In this document: in pieces, positions 1-5,141 of the stretch
How the letters are laid out: the number at the start of each line of letters is the position of its first letter
How positions within the stretch are numbered: the first letter of the stretch is position 1
Origin: Burkholderiales bacterium
GTDB lineage: Bacteria > Pseudomonadota > Gammaproteobacteria > Burkholderiales > Usitatibacteraceae
Assembly (NCBI GenBank): GCA_026786225.1
Contig: JAJAYN010000622.1
Span: forward strand, 1 to 6,721
DNA: 6,721 bases
Direction of reading: 5' to 3'
The notes under the pieces: generated by a model
Databases searched by the model: none
What the model was told of the DNA's origin: nothing
What the model saw: the letters and a program-made list of their open reading frames with translations, nothing else
Translations under genes and position numbers: made by a program

Positions 1-120
1 ATTTACACCTTCAACCACCGCGCGCGCGAAGTCAGGTAGCACTTTGAGTACCGTGCCGCGCTTGCCTTTGTCTCTGCCGGTGAGGACGACCACTTGGTCG
101 CCTTTGCGAATTTTGCTCAT
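1..120 (-). CDS. rplX: 50S ribosomal protein L24 (partial, N-terminal 40 residues)
   Basis: This is the first 40 codons of ribosomal protein L24, which binds 23S rRNA early and helps start assembly of the large subunit. The reading frame runs leftwards off the window, so the C-terminal part (the family is about 100-105 residues) is not seen. The protein begins MSKIRKGDQVVVLTGRDKGK, with the KOW-type pattern in which a basic-Gly-Asp turn leads into V-V-x-G-x-D-K-G-K-x-G. The ATG at 118-120 follows a strong Shine-Dalgarno AAGGGG (127-132, minus strand) with a 6-base spacer. That site overlaps the rplN stop codon, so the two genes are probably translationally coupled. rplN then rplX is the standard order in the spc operon. 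The identification is very secure. Confidence 0.97.
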   Translation of the reverse strand, partial: MSKIRKGDQVVVLTGRDKGKRGTVLKVLPDFARAVVEGVN

Positions 121-130
121 AATCGGCCCC

Positions 131-499
131 TTACAATACTTCGGGTGCCAGCGACACGATCTTCATAAAGCGCTCGTTACGCAATTCACGCGTAACGGGC
201 CCGAAGATGCGGGTGCCGATTGGCTCCAGCTTCGCATTCAAGAGTACGGCGGCATTACCGTCGAACTTGATGAGCGAGCCATCGTTGCGACGAACGCCCT
301 TGGCGGTACGCACCACCACGGCATTGTAGACTTCGCCCTTTTTTACGCGGCCACGGGGCTGCGCAGATTTAATGCTGACCTTGATAACGTCACCAATGCC
401 CGCATAGCGGCGCTTGGAGCCGCCGAGGACCTTGATACACATTACTGACCGTGCGCCGGTGTTATCGGCGACGTCGAGAATCGACTGCATCTGAATCAT
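131..499 (-). CDS. rplN: 50S ribosomal protein L14
   Basis: This is a complete 122-residue L14, against 123 in E. coli. L14 is a universal large-subunit protein that contacts 23S rRNA at the subunit interface. Family landmarks are visible throughout: VADNTGAR at residues 10-17, MCIKVLGGSKRRYAG at about 20-34, VRTAKGVRRNDGS in the middle, and the C-terminal IGTRIFGPVTREL followed by FMKIVSLAPEVL. The ATG at 497-499 is preceded by GGAG (507-510, minus strand) with a 7-base spacer. rplX follows after 10 bases, as in an ordinary spc operon. Unusually, rpsQ is not directly upstream. The next confident upstream gene is a protease more than 430 bases away, so rplN seems to start the operon from its own promoter near 734-763. 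Confidence 0.98.
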   Translation of the reverse strand: MIQMQSILDVADNTGARSVMCIKVLGGSKRRYAGIGDVIKVSIKSAQPRGRVKKGEVYNAVVVRTAKGVRRNDGSLIKFDGNAAVLLNAKLEPIGTRIFGPVTRELRNERFMKIVSLAPEVL

Positions 500-711
500 T
501 TTTTATCTCCAACTTGTTCCGCACCACGCTGGTGGCACAGATAGTCTTGGATCCGTCTTATGTCTTCCACACCCCGAAAGGGCATGGACAACAGGTTAGA
601 AAACTTCTTTTTGCCCGATCGCTTGATTTCGGCTTCGGCTGACGCCCGGGCTGTACGAGCTGCGTTGTTTTGCGGTTCGTTTTTTAGCAGACTACCAGCC
701 GACGAAGCCAC
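496..711 (-). CDS. Doubtful 71-codon leader reading frame ending on the rplN start
   Basis: I do not recognise this frame. It opens with GTG at 709-711 and encodes a basic peptide. The first half is rich in Ala, Ser, Asn and Lys; the second half contains the MPFRGVEDIRRIQDYL stretch. Its TGA overlaps the rplN ATG as ATGA, an arrangement typical of translationally coupled genes, and the rplN Shine-Dalgarno lies within its last codons. Against it being a gene: no Shine-Dalgarno precedes the GTG, the GTG sits in the loop of a predicted leader hairpin, and rare codons such as ATA and AGA occur. It does not resemble S17, the protein normally encoded here. It may be a fortuitous open frame in the rplN leader or a small coupled peptide. 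Confidence 0.2.
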   Translation of the reverse strand: MASSAGSLLKNEPQNNAARTARASAEAEIKRSGKKKFSNLLSMPFRGVEDIRRIQDYLCHQRGAEQVGDKK

Positions 712-728
712 GGCTGGAGCAGCAAAGT
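500..728 (-). other. rplN mRNA 5' leader (structured, about 230 nt)
   Basis: This is the transcribed but probably mostly non-coding stretch between the predicted start near 728 and the rplN ATG. Two hairpins stand out. The first, near the 5' end, has perfect 7-base arms CCAGCCG and CGGCTGG (717-711 and 701-695 on the minus strand) around a 9-base loop. The second lies just upstream of the rplN Shine-Dalgarno, with CACCA and TGGTG arms (522-526 and 530-534) around 3 bases. Both could influence stability or translation, but no known r-protein regulatory motif was recognised. The transcript limits are inferred from the promoter only. Confidence 0.45.
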
Positions 729-733
729 CCGCA

Positions 734-783
734 AGTATATACCGGAAAAGTCCAGGGACACAAGCACGATTTTAAGATTTAAT
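734..783 (-). promoter_or_regulatory. Probable promoter of the rplN-led spc operon with UP-like element
   Basis: On the minus strand there is a -10 TATACT (734-739) and a weak -35 TTGTGT (758-763) separated by 18 bases. Immediately upstream is a 15-base A/T-only-but-one tract (769-783), lying about 42-55 bases before the inferred start at about 728. That is where UP elements contact the RNA polymerase alpha subunit. The arrangement fits a highly expressed ribosomal-protein unit. The -10 is good and the -35 is poor, so the start site is an inference. Confidence 0.5.
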
Positions 784-934
784 GAGTTCGTCGTGCCCGC
801 TCTGGCAATTCAGCCATTGCATAGCGAGGGTGCCATGGTTCCTCGGCCGAAAATCGCTTCTATTTTTGAGAGTGGTTGCTTACTCGTTACCAAGCCACCC
901 GCCGGCAATCCTGCATAGCGCCCAGCAAACTTGG
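784..934. other. Intergenic segment after the protease; no gene seen
   Basis: Between the protease stop codon and the rplN promoter region I find no convincing reading frame, RNA gene or intrinsic terminator. A GTGG/CCAC hairpin with extra TTG/CAA pairing can be drawn on the minus strand around 872-898, but no U tract follows it. A 9-base direct repeat (tgcatagcg at 818-826 and 912-920) is probably chance. Confidence 0.5.
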
Positions 935-1591
935 TCAAAACCTTTTGGTCAGCGTCATTTGCGCGCCCTCGCGCTTCATTTCCACGCGATTCAGAAAACT
1001 CATCCCAAGCAATGCCACATTCAGACCACCTTCAAATATGCTCGCCTCTATCCCGTACAAGGTGATTTCACCAATCGTGACTGCGTCCAGCTTCACTTTC
1101 CACACCGGCACGATACCACCGGCGGTCGCAGAATATCCTTTTTGACCCTTTGTGAAGTCGATTCCCATTGTCCGCGCGTCGATAGCCGGAAGTGCGACTG
1201 ATGTTGCGCCGGTATCGATGAGAAAACGGACTGCTTTTCCGTTTATCTGCCCCATTGTCCAAAACTGGCCGACCGTATCGGCGCTAACCTTCAACGTGTT
1301 GCTGCCGTTCGCGCCAATACTGGGCGCAGCGAAATGCTCCCCAATTTCCAGAGCGTGCCGCTTGCCATCGATATTGAATATGGCGCTGCTCGATGCGGTA
1401 CTAAGAAGGGTTACGCCTTCGACTTGCTTTTGTCCGACTGAAATGGTTCGCGGTGACGCGCCATTGATGACTACGACGGCCTTGCCAGGGAACAGCCCGA
1501 CTACCGTCACATTGGCAGCCTGCGCGTGCAGGCTCAGAGTGCCCGACCATGCAAAGCCAGCCGTAAGGACGATGCCGTTACAATGCCGCAT
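935..1591 (-). CDS. Retropepsin-like clan AA aspartic protease, secreted
   Basis: This is a predicted periplasmic aspartic protease of the retropepsin-like type found as a single-domain protein in many proteobacteria (the TIGR02281-like group). From the ATG at 1589-1591 it has 218 residues. An N-terminal signal peptide is visible: MRHCNG, then a hydrophobic stretch, then an Ala-Gln-Ala cleavage site near residue 25. A small beta-rich region follows, starting with VVGLFPGKAVVVING. Then comes the catalytic motif FLIDTGATSVALP, whose DTGA is at residues 126-129, and the closing hydrophobic-Gly motif LLGMSFLNR at about 194-202. Such proteins carry one Asp per chain and must dimerise to form the active site. 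In-frame ATGs at 1603 and 1627 would add 4 or 12 residues before the signal peptide. I chose 1591 because it leaves a normal signal peptide and avoids overlapping the divergent neighbour. The substrate is unknown. Confidence 0.85.
   Translation of the reverse strand: MRHCNGIVLTAGFAWSGTLSLHAQAANVTVVGLFPGKAVVVINGASPRTISVGQKQVEGVTLLSTASSSAIFNIDGKRHALEIGEHFAAPSIGANGSNTLKVSADTVGQFWTMGQINGKAVRFLIDTGATSVALPAIDARTMGIDFTKGQKGYSATAGGIVPVWKVKLDAVTIGEITLYGIEASIFEGGLNVALLGMSFLNRVEMKREGAQMTLTKRF
1579..1584 (+). promoter_or_regulatory. Candidate -10 element for the amidotransferase gene
   Basis: TACAAT lies 27 bases before the preferred GTG start, inside the protease signal-peptide region. No matching -35 is visible at 16-18 bases, so this is weak. 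If used, transcription would start near 1591. That would exclude the alternative upstream ATG at 1572 and favour the GTG start. Confidence 0.25.
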
Positions 1592-1610
1592 TCCCGCACA
1601 CATAAAGCCC

Positions 1611-2354
1611 GTGAAACCTGTCGCCATTTTTCGTTTTTCTGCCGAGGACGGACCCGGTTATTTTGCCAGTTTTCTGGATAGGAATGCGGTGCCTTGGACG
1701 CTCTTTAAGCTCGATGAAGGGTCATCGTTGCCGGACAATCCCGATGACTACGCTGGATTTGTATTCATGGGCGGGCCGATGAGCGTCAACGACGATTTGC
1801 CTTGGGGACCGGCCATCATCAATTTGATTCGCCATGCTGTCGCAAGCGACCAGCCTTGTATTGGCCACTGTCTTGGTGGTCAATTGATGTCCAAGGCGAT
1901 GGGCGGTCATGTGACAGGCAATCGTGTAAAGGAAATCGGCTGGAACAACGTGCGCGTGGTTGATTCAGCTCTGGCGAGCGACTGGCTGGGAAAGGATGAC
2001 TTCAACCTGACAACCTTCCAATGGCACGGCGAGACGTTTTCCATTCCAGACGGTGCCGAACGCATACTTACCGGCGATGCTTGCGAGAATCAGGCCTTCG
2101 TCATGGGCAAGTCTCTCGGAATGCAATGCCATACCGAGATGACGCCGGAAATGGTTGAAGACTGGTGCCAGGACTGGGCAGCGGAAAACGCGGATCCATC
2201 GTTGCCAAGTATTCAAACCCCGGAAGAAATGCTTGCGGCAACAGGCACCAACATTCTCGCCTTGAATCGCCTCGCAGACCGGCTATATGCAAAGTGGCTG
2301 GAGGGTGTCTATCCGCATCTGAACGCGCAACCCGTCAGTCGCGAAAGTTGTTGA
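1611..2354 (+). CDS. Class I glutamine amidotransferase (GMP synthase-like GATase domain protein)
   Basis: This is a stand-alone class I glutamine amidotransferase, 247 residues from the GTG at 1611. The family hydrolyses glutamine and passes ammonia to a partner or substrate, but the acceptor of this subgroup is not known. The catalytic triad is visible: nucleophile Cys87 in CIGHCLGGQ, and His174 and Glu176 in GMQCHTEM. GFVFMGGPMSVNDDLPW (about 49-65) and TTFQWHGETF (about 134-143) are also typical. There is no synthetase domain, so it is not guaA itself. The GTG is preferred because the homologous proteins begin with KPVAIFR-like residues at this point. An in-frame ATG at 1572 would add 13 residues, but its Shine-Dalgarno-like AAGGA is only 2 bases away. 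The gene diverges from the protease and overlaps the end of yajQ by 20 bases. Confidence 0.9.
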   Translation: MKPVAIFRFSAEDGPGYFASFLDRNAVPWTLFKLDEGSSLPDNPDDYAGFVFMGGPMSVNDDLPWGPAIINLIRHAVASDQPCIGHCLGGQLMSKAMGGHVTGNRVKEIGWNNVRVVDSALASDWLGKDDFNLTTFQWHGETFSIPDGAERILTGDACENQAFVMGKSLGMQCHTEMTPEMVEDWCQDWAAENADPSLPSIQTPEEMLAATGTNILALNRLADRLYAKWLEGVYPHLNAQPVSRESC

Positions 2355-2820
2355 ACTGCAAAGGCACTTCAGTAATTTTTTCCTTGCATAACGCAATCGC
2401 CTGCTGAAGGTCGTCGCGCTTGGTGCCTTGTACGCGCACCGATTCTCCCTGAATTGACGCGGTCACTTTGATTTTCGATTCTTTGATCAACTTCTGGATT
2501 TTCTTGGCCAAGTCTGACTCGATTCCATTCTTGACATTGATGATCTGCTTGACCTTGTCGCCGCCGATTTTCTCGCGGTCTTTTTCGTCCAGCAGTCGCA
2601 CGTCAACGCCACGCTTGGCCATCTTGTTCATCAGAACATCTTTGACCTGACCAAGCTTGAAGTCGTCGTCGGCAAACAGGGTCAGCTCAAACTCCTTTTG
2701 CTCCACGCGCGCATCGGAACCCTTGAAATCGAAACGCGTCGAGACCTCTTTATTGGTCTGTTCGATCGCATTTTTGAGCTCGACCTTGTTGGCTTCGGAA
2801 GCAATATCAAAAGATGGCAT
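2335..2820 (-). CDS. yajQ: YajQ family cyclic di-GMP-binding / nucleotide-binding protein
   Basis: This is a complete 161-residue YajQ protein (the E. coli homologue is about 163). YajQ proteins have two ferredoxin-like (RRM-like) domains, bind nucleotides or nucleic acid, and in Xanthomonas bind cyclic di-GMP as an effector of virulence gene control. That role is known from relatives and is not shown here. Family landmarks include the start MPSFDIASEANKVELKNAI, STRFDFKGSDARVE at about 27-40, a middle segment ending KIGGDKVKQIINVKNGI, and the end ASIQGESVRVQGTKRDDLQ. The ATG is preceded by GAGG (2827-2830, minus strand) with a 6-base spacer. It follows argG by 40 bases on the same strand and may be co-transcribed with the arg genes. 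A hairpin sits between them. Its 3' end overlaps the convergent amidotransferase gene. Confidence 0.97.
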   Translation of the reverse strand: MPSFDIASEANKVELKNAIEQTNKEVSTRFDFKGSDARVEQKEFELTLFADDDFKLGQVKDVLMNKMAKRGVDVRLLDEKDREKIGGDKVKQIINVKNGIESDLAKKIQKLIKESKIKVTASIQGESVRVQGTKRDDLQQAIALCKEKITEVPLQFNNFRD

Positions 2821-2836
2821 TTGGAACCTCGCTATT

Positions 2837-2856
2837 CCAGCTCGGCAAGGAGCTGG
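2837..2856. repeat. Small perfect inverted repeat between argG and yajQ
   Basis: CCAGCTC (2837-2843) and GAGCTGG (2850-2856) form a perfect 7-bp stem with a 6-base loop. On the plus strand a T-rich stretch (2859-2869) follows, which resembles a weak terminator in the direction opposite to the arg genes. In the argG-to-yajQ direction no U tract follows, so it may instead mark RNA processing or partial polarity. The left arm ends just upstream of the yajQ ribosome binding site. Confidence 0.45.
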
Positions 2857-2860
2857 GGTA

Positions 2861-4093
2861 TTATTTTTTGCTTAACTTCTTGTTCGCCGCAATGCGCAGC
2901 CGGAGTGCGTTCAGCTTGATGAAACCACCCGCGTCGGCTTGATTGTACGCGCCACCGTCATCATCGAAGGTGGAGATGGTTTGATCGAACAGCGAATCAG
3001 TCTTCGATACGCGCCCGGCCACCAACACGGACCCTTTGTAGAGTTTCAATCTCACGCGACCATTGACCGTCGCTTGCGATTGGTCGATCAAGCTCTGCAA
3101 CAGAATTCGCTCAGGCGAAAACCAGTAGCCGTTATAGATCATGCGGCCATAGCGCGGCATCAAATCATCTTTTAGCGCCAATACTTCGCGGTCCATGGTG
3201 ATGGACTCGATGGCGCGATGGGCCTTGAGCATGATCGTTCCACCCGGCGTTTCATAGCATCCGCGTGACTTCATCCCGACATAGCGGTTTTCAACCATGT
3301 CGAGCCGACCAATACCATGCTTGCCGCCGAGGCGATTCAATTCAGTCAGCACTTTGGCGGGCGTTAATTTTTTGCCATTGATGGCAACGATGTCACCCTT
3401 CGCGTAATCAAGTTCGACATACTCGGGTTTGTTCGGAGCTTTTTCCGGTGACACCGTAATACGCCACATCGAGTCTTCTGCTTCGAAATTCGGATCCTCC
3501 AGAATCCCGCCCTCGTAGCTGATATGCAGCAAGTTGGCGTCCATCGAATAGGGCGCGCCACCGCCTTTGCGCTTTTTGAAGTCGACGGGGATGTTGTGCT
3601 TGTCGGCGTATTTCAACAATTTCTCGCGCGATAGCAGGTCCCATTCACGCCACGGCGCGATGATCTTCACATTCGGCATCAAGGCATACGCGCCGAGTTC
3701 AAATCGCACCTGGTCGTTGCCTTTGCCGGTCGCACCATGAGAGATCGCATCAGCGCCGGTCTTACGGGCGATGTCGATCATGTTCTTGGCGATCAACGGA
3801 CGAGCAATCGAGGTGCCAAGCAGATATTCACCTTCGTAAACCGTGTTTGCACGAAACATGGGAAACACGAAGTCGCGTACGAATTCTTCGCGCAAATCCT
3901 GGATATAGATATTCTGTTTCTTGATGCCGAGCTGGAGTGCTTTCTTGCGCGCAGGCTCCACTTCTTCACCCTGACCAATATCAGCCGTGAATGTGATCAC
4001 TTCACATTTGTAGACATCCTGCAGCCATTTCAGGATGACCGAAGTATCCAGTCCACCCGAATACGCCAGAACTACTTTGTTTACGTCGCTCAT
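2861..4093 (-). CDS. argG: Argininosuccinate synthase (type 1)
   Basis: This is a complete 410-residue cytoplasmic enzyme that joins citrulline and aspartate using ATP to give argininosuccinate, the penultimate step of arginine synthesis. The N-terminal PP-loop ATP site is clear as AYSGGLDTSV (residues 10-19). Other family signatures are YLLGTSIARP (90-99), SHGATGKGNDQVRFE (118-132), which binds citrulline and aspartate, and YSMDANLLHISYEGG (182-196). The length and AYSGGLDTS motif place it in the type 1 subfamily rather than the longer E. coli-like type 2. The start is the ATG at 4091-4093; only a weak AAGCGAG-like Shine-Dalgarno is seen. It follows argF by 112 bases, an unusually large gap within this cluster that is occupied by a strong inverted repeat. 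yajQ follows. Confidence 0.98.
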   Translation of the reverse strand: MSDVNKVVLAYSGGLDTSVILKWLQDVYKCEVITFTADIGQGEEVEPARKKALQLGIKKQNIYIQDLREEFVRDFVFPMFRANTVYEGEYLLGTSIARPLIAKNMIDIARKTGADAISHGATGKGNDQVRFELGAYALMPNVKIIAPWREWDLLSREKLLKYADKHNIPVDFKKRKGGGAPYSMDANLLHISYEGGILEDPNFEAEDSMWRITVSPEKAPNKPEYVELDYAKGDIVAINGKKLTPAKVLTELNRLGGKHGIGRLDMVENRYVGMKSRGCYETPGGTIMLKAHRAIESITMDREVLALKDDLMPRYGRMIYNGYWFSPERILLQSLIDQSQATVNGRVRLKLYKGSVLVAGRVSKTDSLFDQTISTFDDDGGAYNQADAGGFIKLNALRLRIAANKKLSKK

Positions 4094-4107
4094 TCAATTG
4101 CTCGCTT

Positions 4108-4123
4108 AATGAAGTGATTCATT
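4108..4123. promoter_or_regulatory. Short palindrome upstream of argG, possible operator
   Basis: AATGAA and TTCATT form 6-base inverted arms around GTGA, 14 bases upstream of the argG start codon. The TGAA/TTCA half-sites recall ArgR boxes. However, the spacing between half-sites is two bases shorter than the canonical TGAAT-N4-ATTCA arrangement and the spacer is not A/T only. I regard regulator binding as unproven. Confidence 0.25.
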
Positions 4124-4127
4124 TGTA

Positions 4128-4195
4128 CAAACACCAGCATTGGCGGGCATCACAGGCCATTTATGCTCCAGGATCCCCGCCAGTGCTTGTGTTTG
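4128..4195. repeat. Large imperfect inverted repeat filling the argF-argG gap
   Basis: Two 20-base arms, 4128-4147 and 4176-4195, are inverted complements at 18 of 20 positions, separated by 28 bases. Outer ends CAAACAC and GTGTTTG and inner ends TGGCGGG and CCCGCCA pair, apart from one mismatch in each half. A further ATC/GAT pairing extends inward after one mismatch. In the argF-to-argG direction the hairpin is followed by TACAAATG, with no U tract, so it is not a standard terminator. It may be a REP-like or MITE-like palindromic unit, or an mRNA stabiliser or processing hairpin separating argF from argG. Confidence 0.75.
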
Positions 4196-4205
4196 ATAAT
4201 TTTCT

Positions 4206-5120
4206 CTAGCTGTTGATGCGCCCCAACAGTAGAAATTCCATCAGTGCCTTCTGTACATGCAGTCGGTTTTCCGCCTCTTCCCAGACCGCGCTTTGTGGCC
4301 CTTCAAGCACTTCAGCCGACACCTCTTCACCACGATGCGCGGGCAGACAATGCATGAACAACGCATCTTTGTGGGCAACTGCCATCATTTTCTGATCTAC
4401 GCAAAAACCGACGAACGCGTTTTTCCGCGCTTCTGTTTCCGCCTCGAATCCCATACTGGTCCAGACATCAGTCGTGACCAAATGCGCACCCTTGGCCGCC
4501 TGTATCGGATCCGTAAACGAGGTCAGGTGGTCGTGGTCCAGCGCCTCTCCGCGCTGCGATCTCATCTCATAACCTTTCGGCGTCGCGACATTTAGCTGAA
4601 AGCCAAAAATACGCGCCGCTTCAAGCCAGGTGTAGCTCATATTGTTCGCGTCACCGATCCAGGCGACCGTCTTGCCCGACAGTGGTCCACGCTGCTCCAC
4701 AAACGTGAAAATGTCGGCAAGCACCTGACAGGGGTGGTATTCGTTGGTCAAGCCATTGATGACTGGCACGCGCGAATGCGATGCAAAGCGTTCGACTTTC
4801 TCCTGCTCAAACGTGCGGATCATGACCAGATCGACCATGCGCGAGATAACGCGTGCCGTATCCTCGATTGGCTCCGAGCGCCCGAGCTGCGTGGACTGCG
4901 CATCGAGATGTATCGCCTGTCCACCGAGCTGGTAGATCCCCGCCTCGAAGCTGACTCTGGTGCGCGTTGAGCTTTTCTCAAACACCATTGCCAGCATGCG
5001 ATCTGTCAGCGGCTGGTACGGAATGTAATTCTTAAACCGCTCTTTGAGGATTTTGGCGCGCACGAACAGATGCTCGTATTCATCGCGCGTAAAGTCCTTC
5101 ATTTGCAGAAAATGTCTCAT
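4206..5120 (-). CDS. argF: Ornithine carbamoyltransferase
   Basis: This is a complete 304-residue cytoplasmic enzyme, usual family length. It transfers the carbamoyl group from carbamoyl phosphate to ornithine, giving citrulline. The carbamoyl-phosphate site SSTRTR is at residues 50-55, with HPCQ at 129-132. The nucleotide-like turn WIGDANNMSYTWL is at 154-166. The ornithine-specific loop has D218 and SMG at 222-224, and the catalytic HCLPAHRGEEV is at 257-267. The SMG loop and HCLP cysteine distinguish it from aspartate carbamoyltransferase. The start MRHFLQMKDFTRDEY matches the family start. Only a weak Shine-Dalgarno is seen, which fits coupling to argD ending 21 bases upstream. Stop is TAG. 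It is the middle gene of argD-argF-argG, and its product feeds argG. Confidence 0.98.
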   Translation of the reverse strand: MRHFLQMKDFTRDEYEHLFVRAKILKERFKNYIPYQPLTDRMLAMVFEKSSTRTRVSFEAGIYQLGGQAIHLDAQSTQLGRSEPIEDTARVISRMVDLVMIRTFEQEKVERFASHSRVPVINGLTNEYHPCQVLADIFTFVEQRGPLSGKTVAWIGDANNMSYTWLEAARIFGFQLNVATPKGYEMRSQRGEALDHDHLTSFTDPIQAAKGAHLVTTDVWTSMGFEAETEARKNAFVGFCVDQKMMAVAHKDALFMHCLPAHRGEEVSAEVLEGPQSAVWEEAENRLHVQKALMEFLLLGRINS

Positions 5121-5141
5121 GCGTCTCGACTATCCGATCCG

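Noticed and set aside
44..448. A 134-codon plus-strand open frame opposite rplN and rplX
   Set aside because: It is the antisense shadow of two certain ribosomal-protein genes, with no family resemblance.
496..711. Possible rpsQ (S17) gene or remnant upstream of rplN
   Set aside because: The translated sequence has none of the S17 features such as the conserved TGxVVSDKMxKT-like start, so rpsQ is not at this place.
764..796. Inverted repeat GCACGA/TCGTGC flanking the A/T tract upstream of the rplN promoter
   Set aside because: The arms are only 6 bases with a 21-base loop, and it gives no terminator; the A/T tract is better explained as an UP-like element.
818..920. Nine-base direct repeat tgcatagcg at 818-826 and 912-920
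   Set aside because: It is short, single-pair and without flanking structure; chance is a sufficient explanation.
1152..1610. Long upstream extension (about 153 codons) of the amidotransferase reading frame on the plus strand
   Set aside because: It runs antisense through the protease gene and has no resemblance to the amidotransferase family, whose conserved start aligns at 1611.
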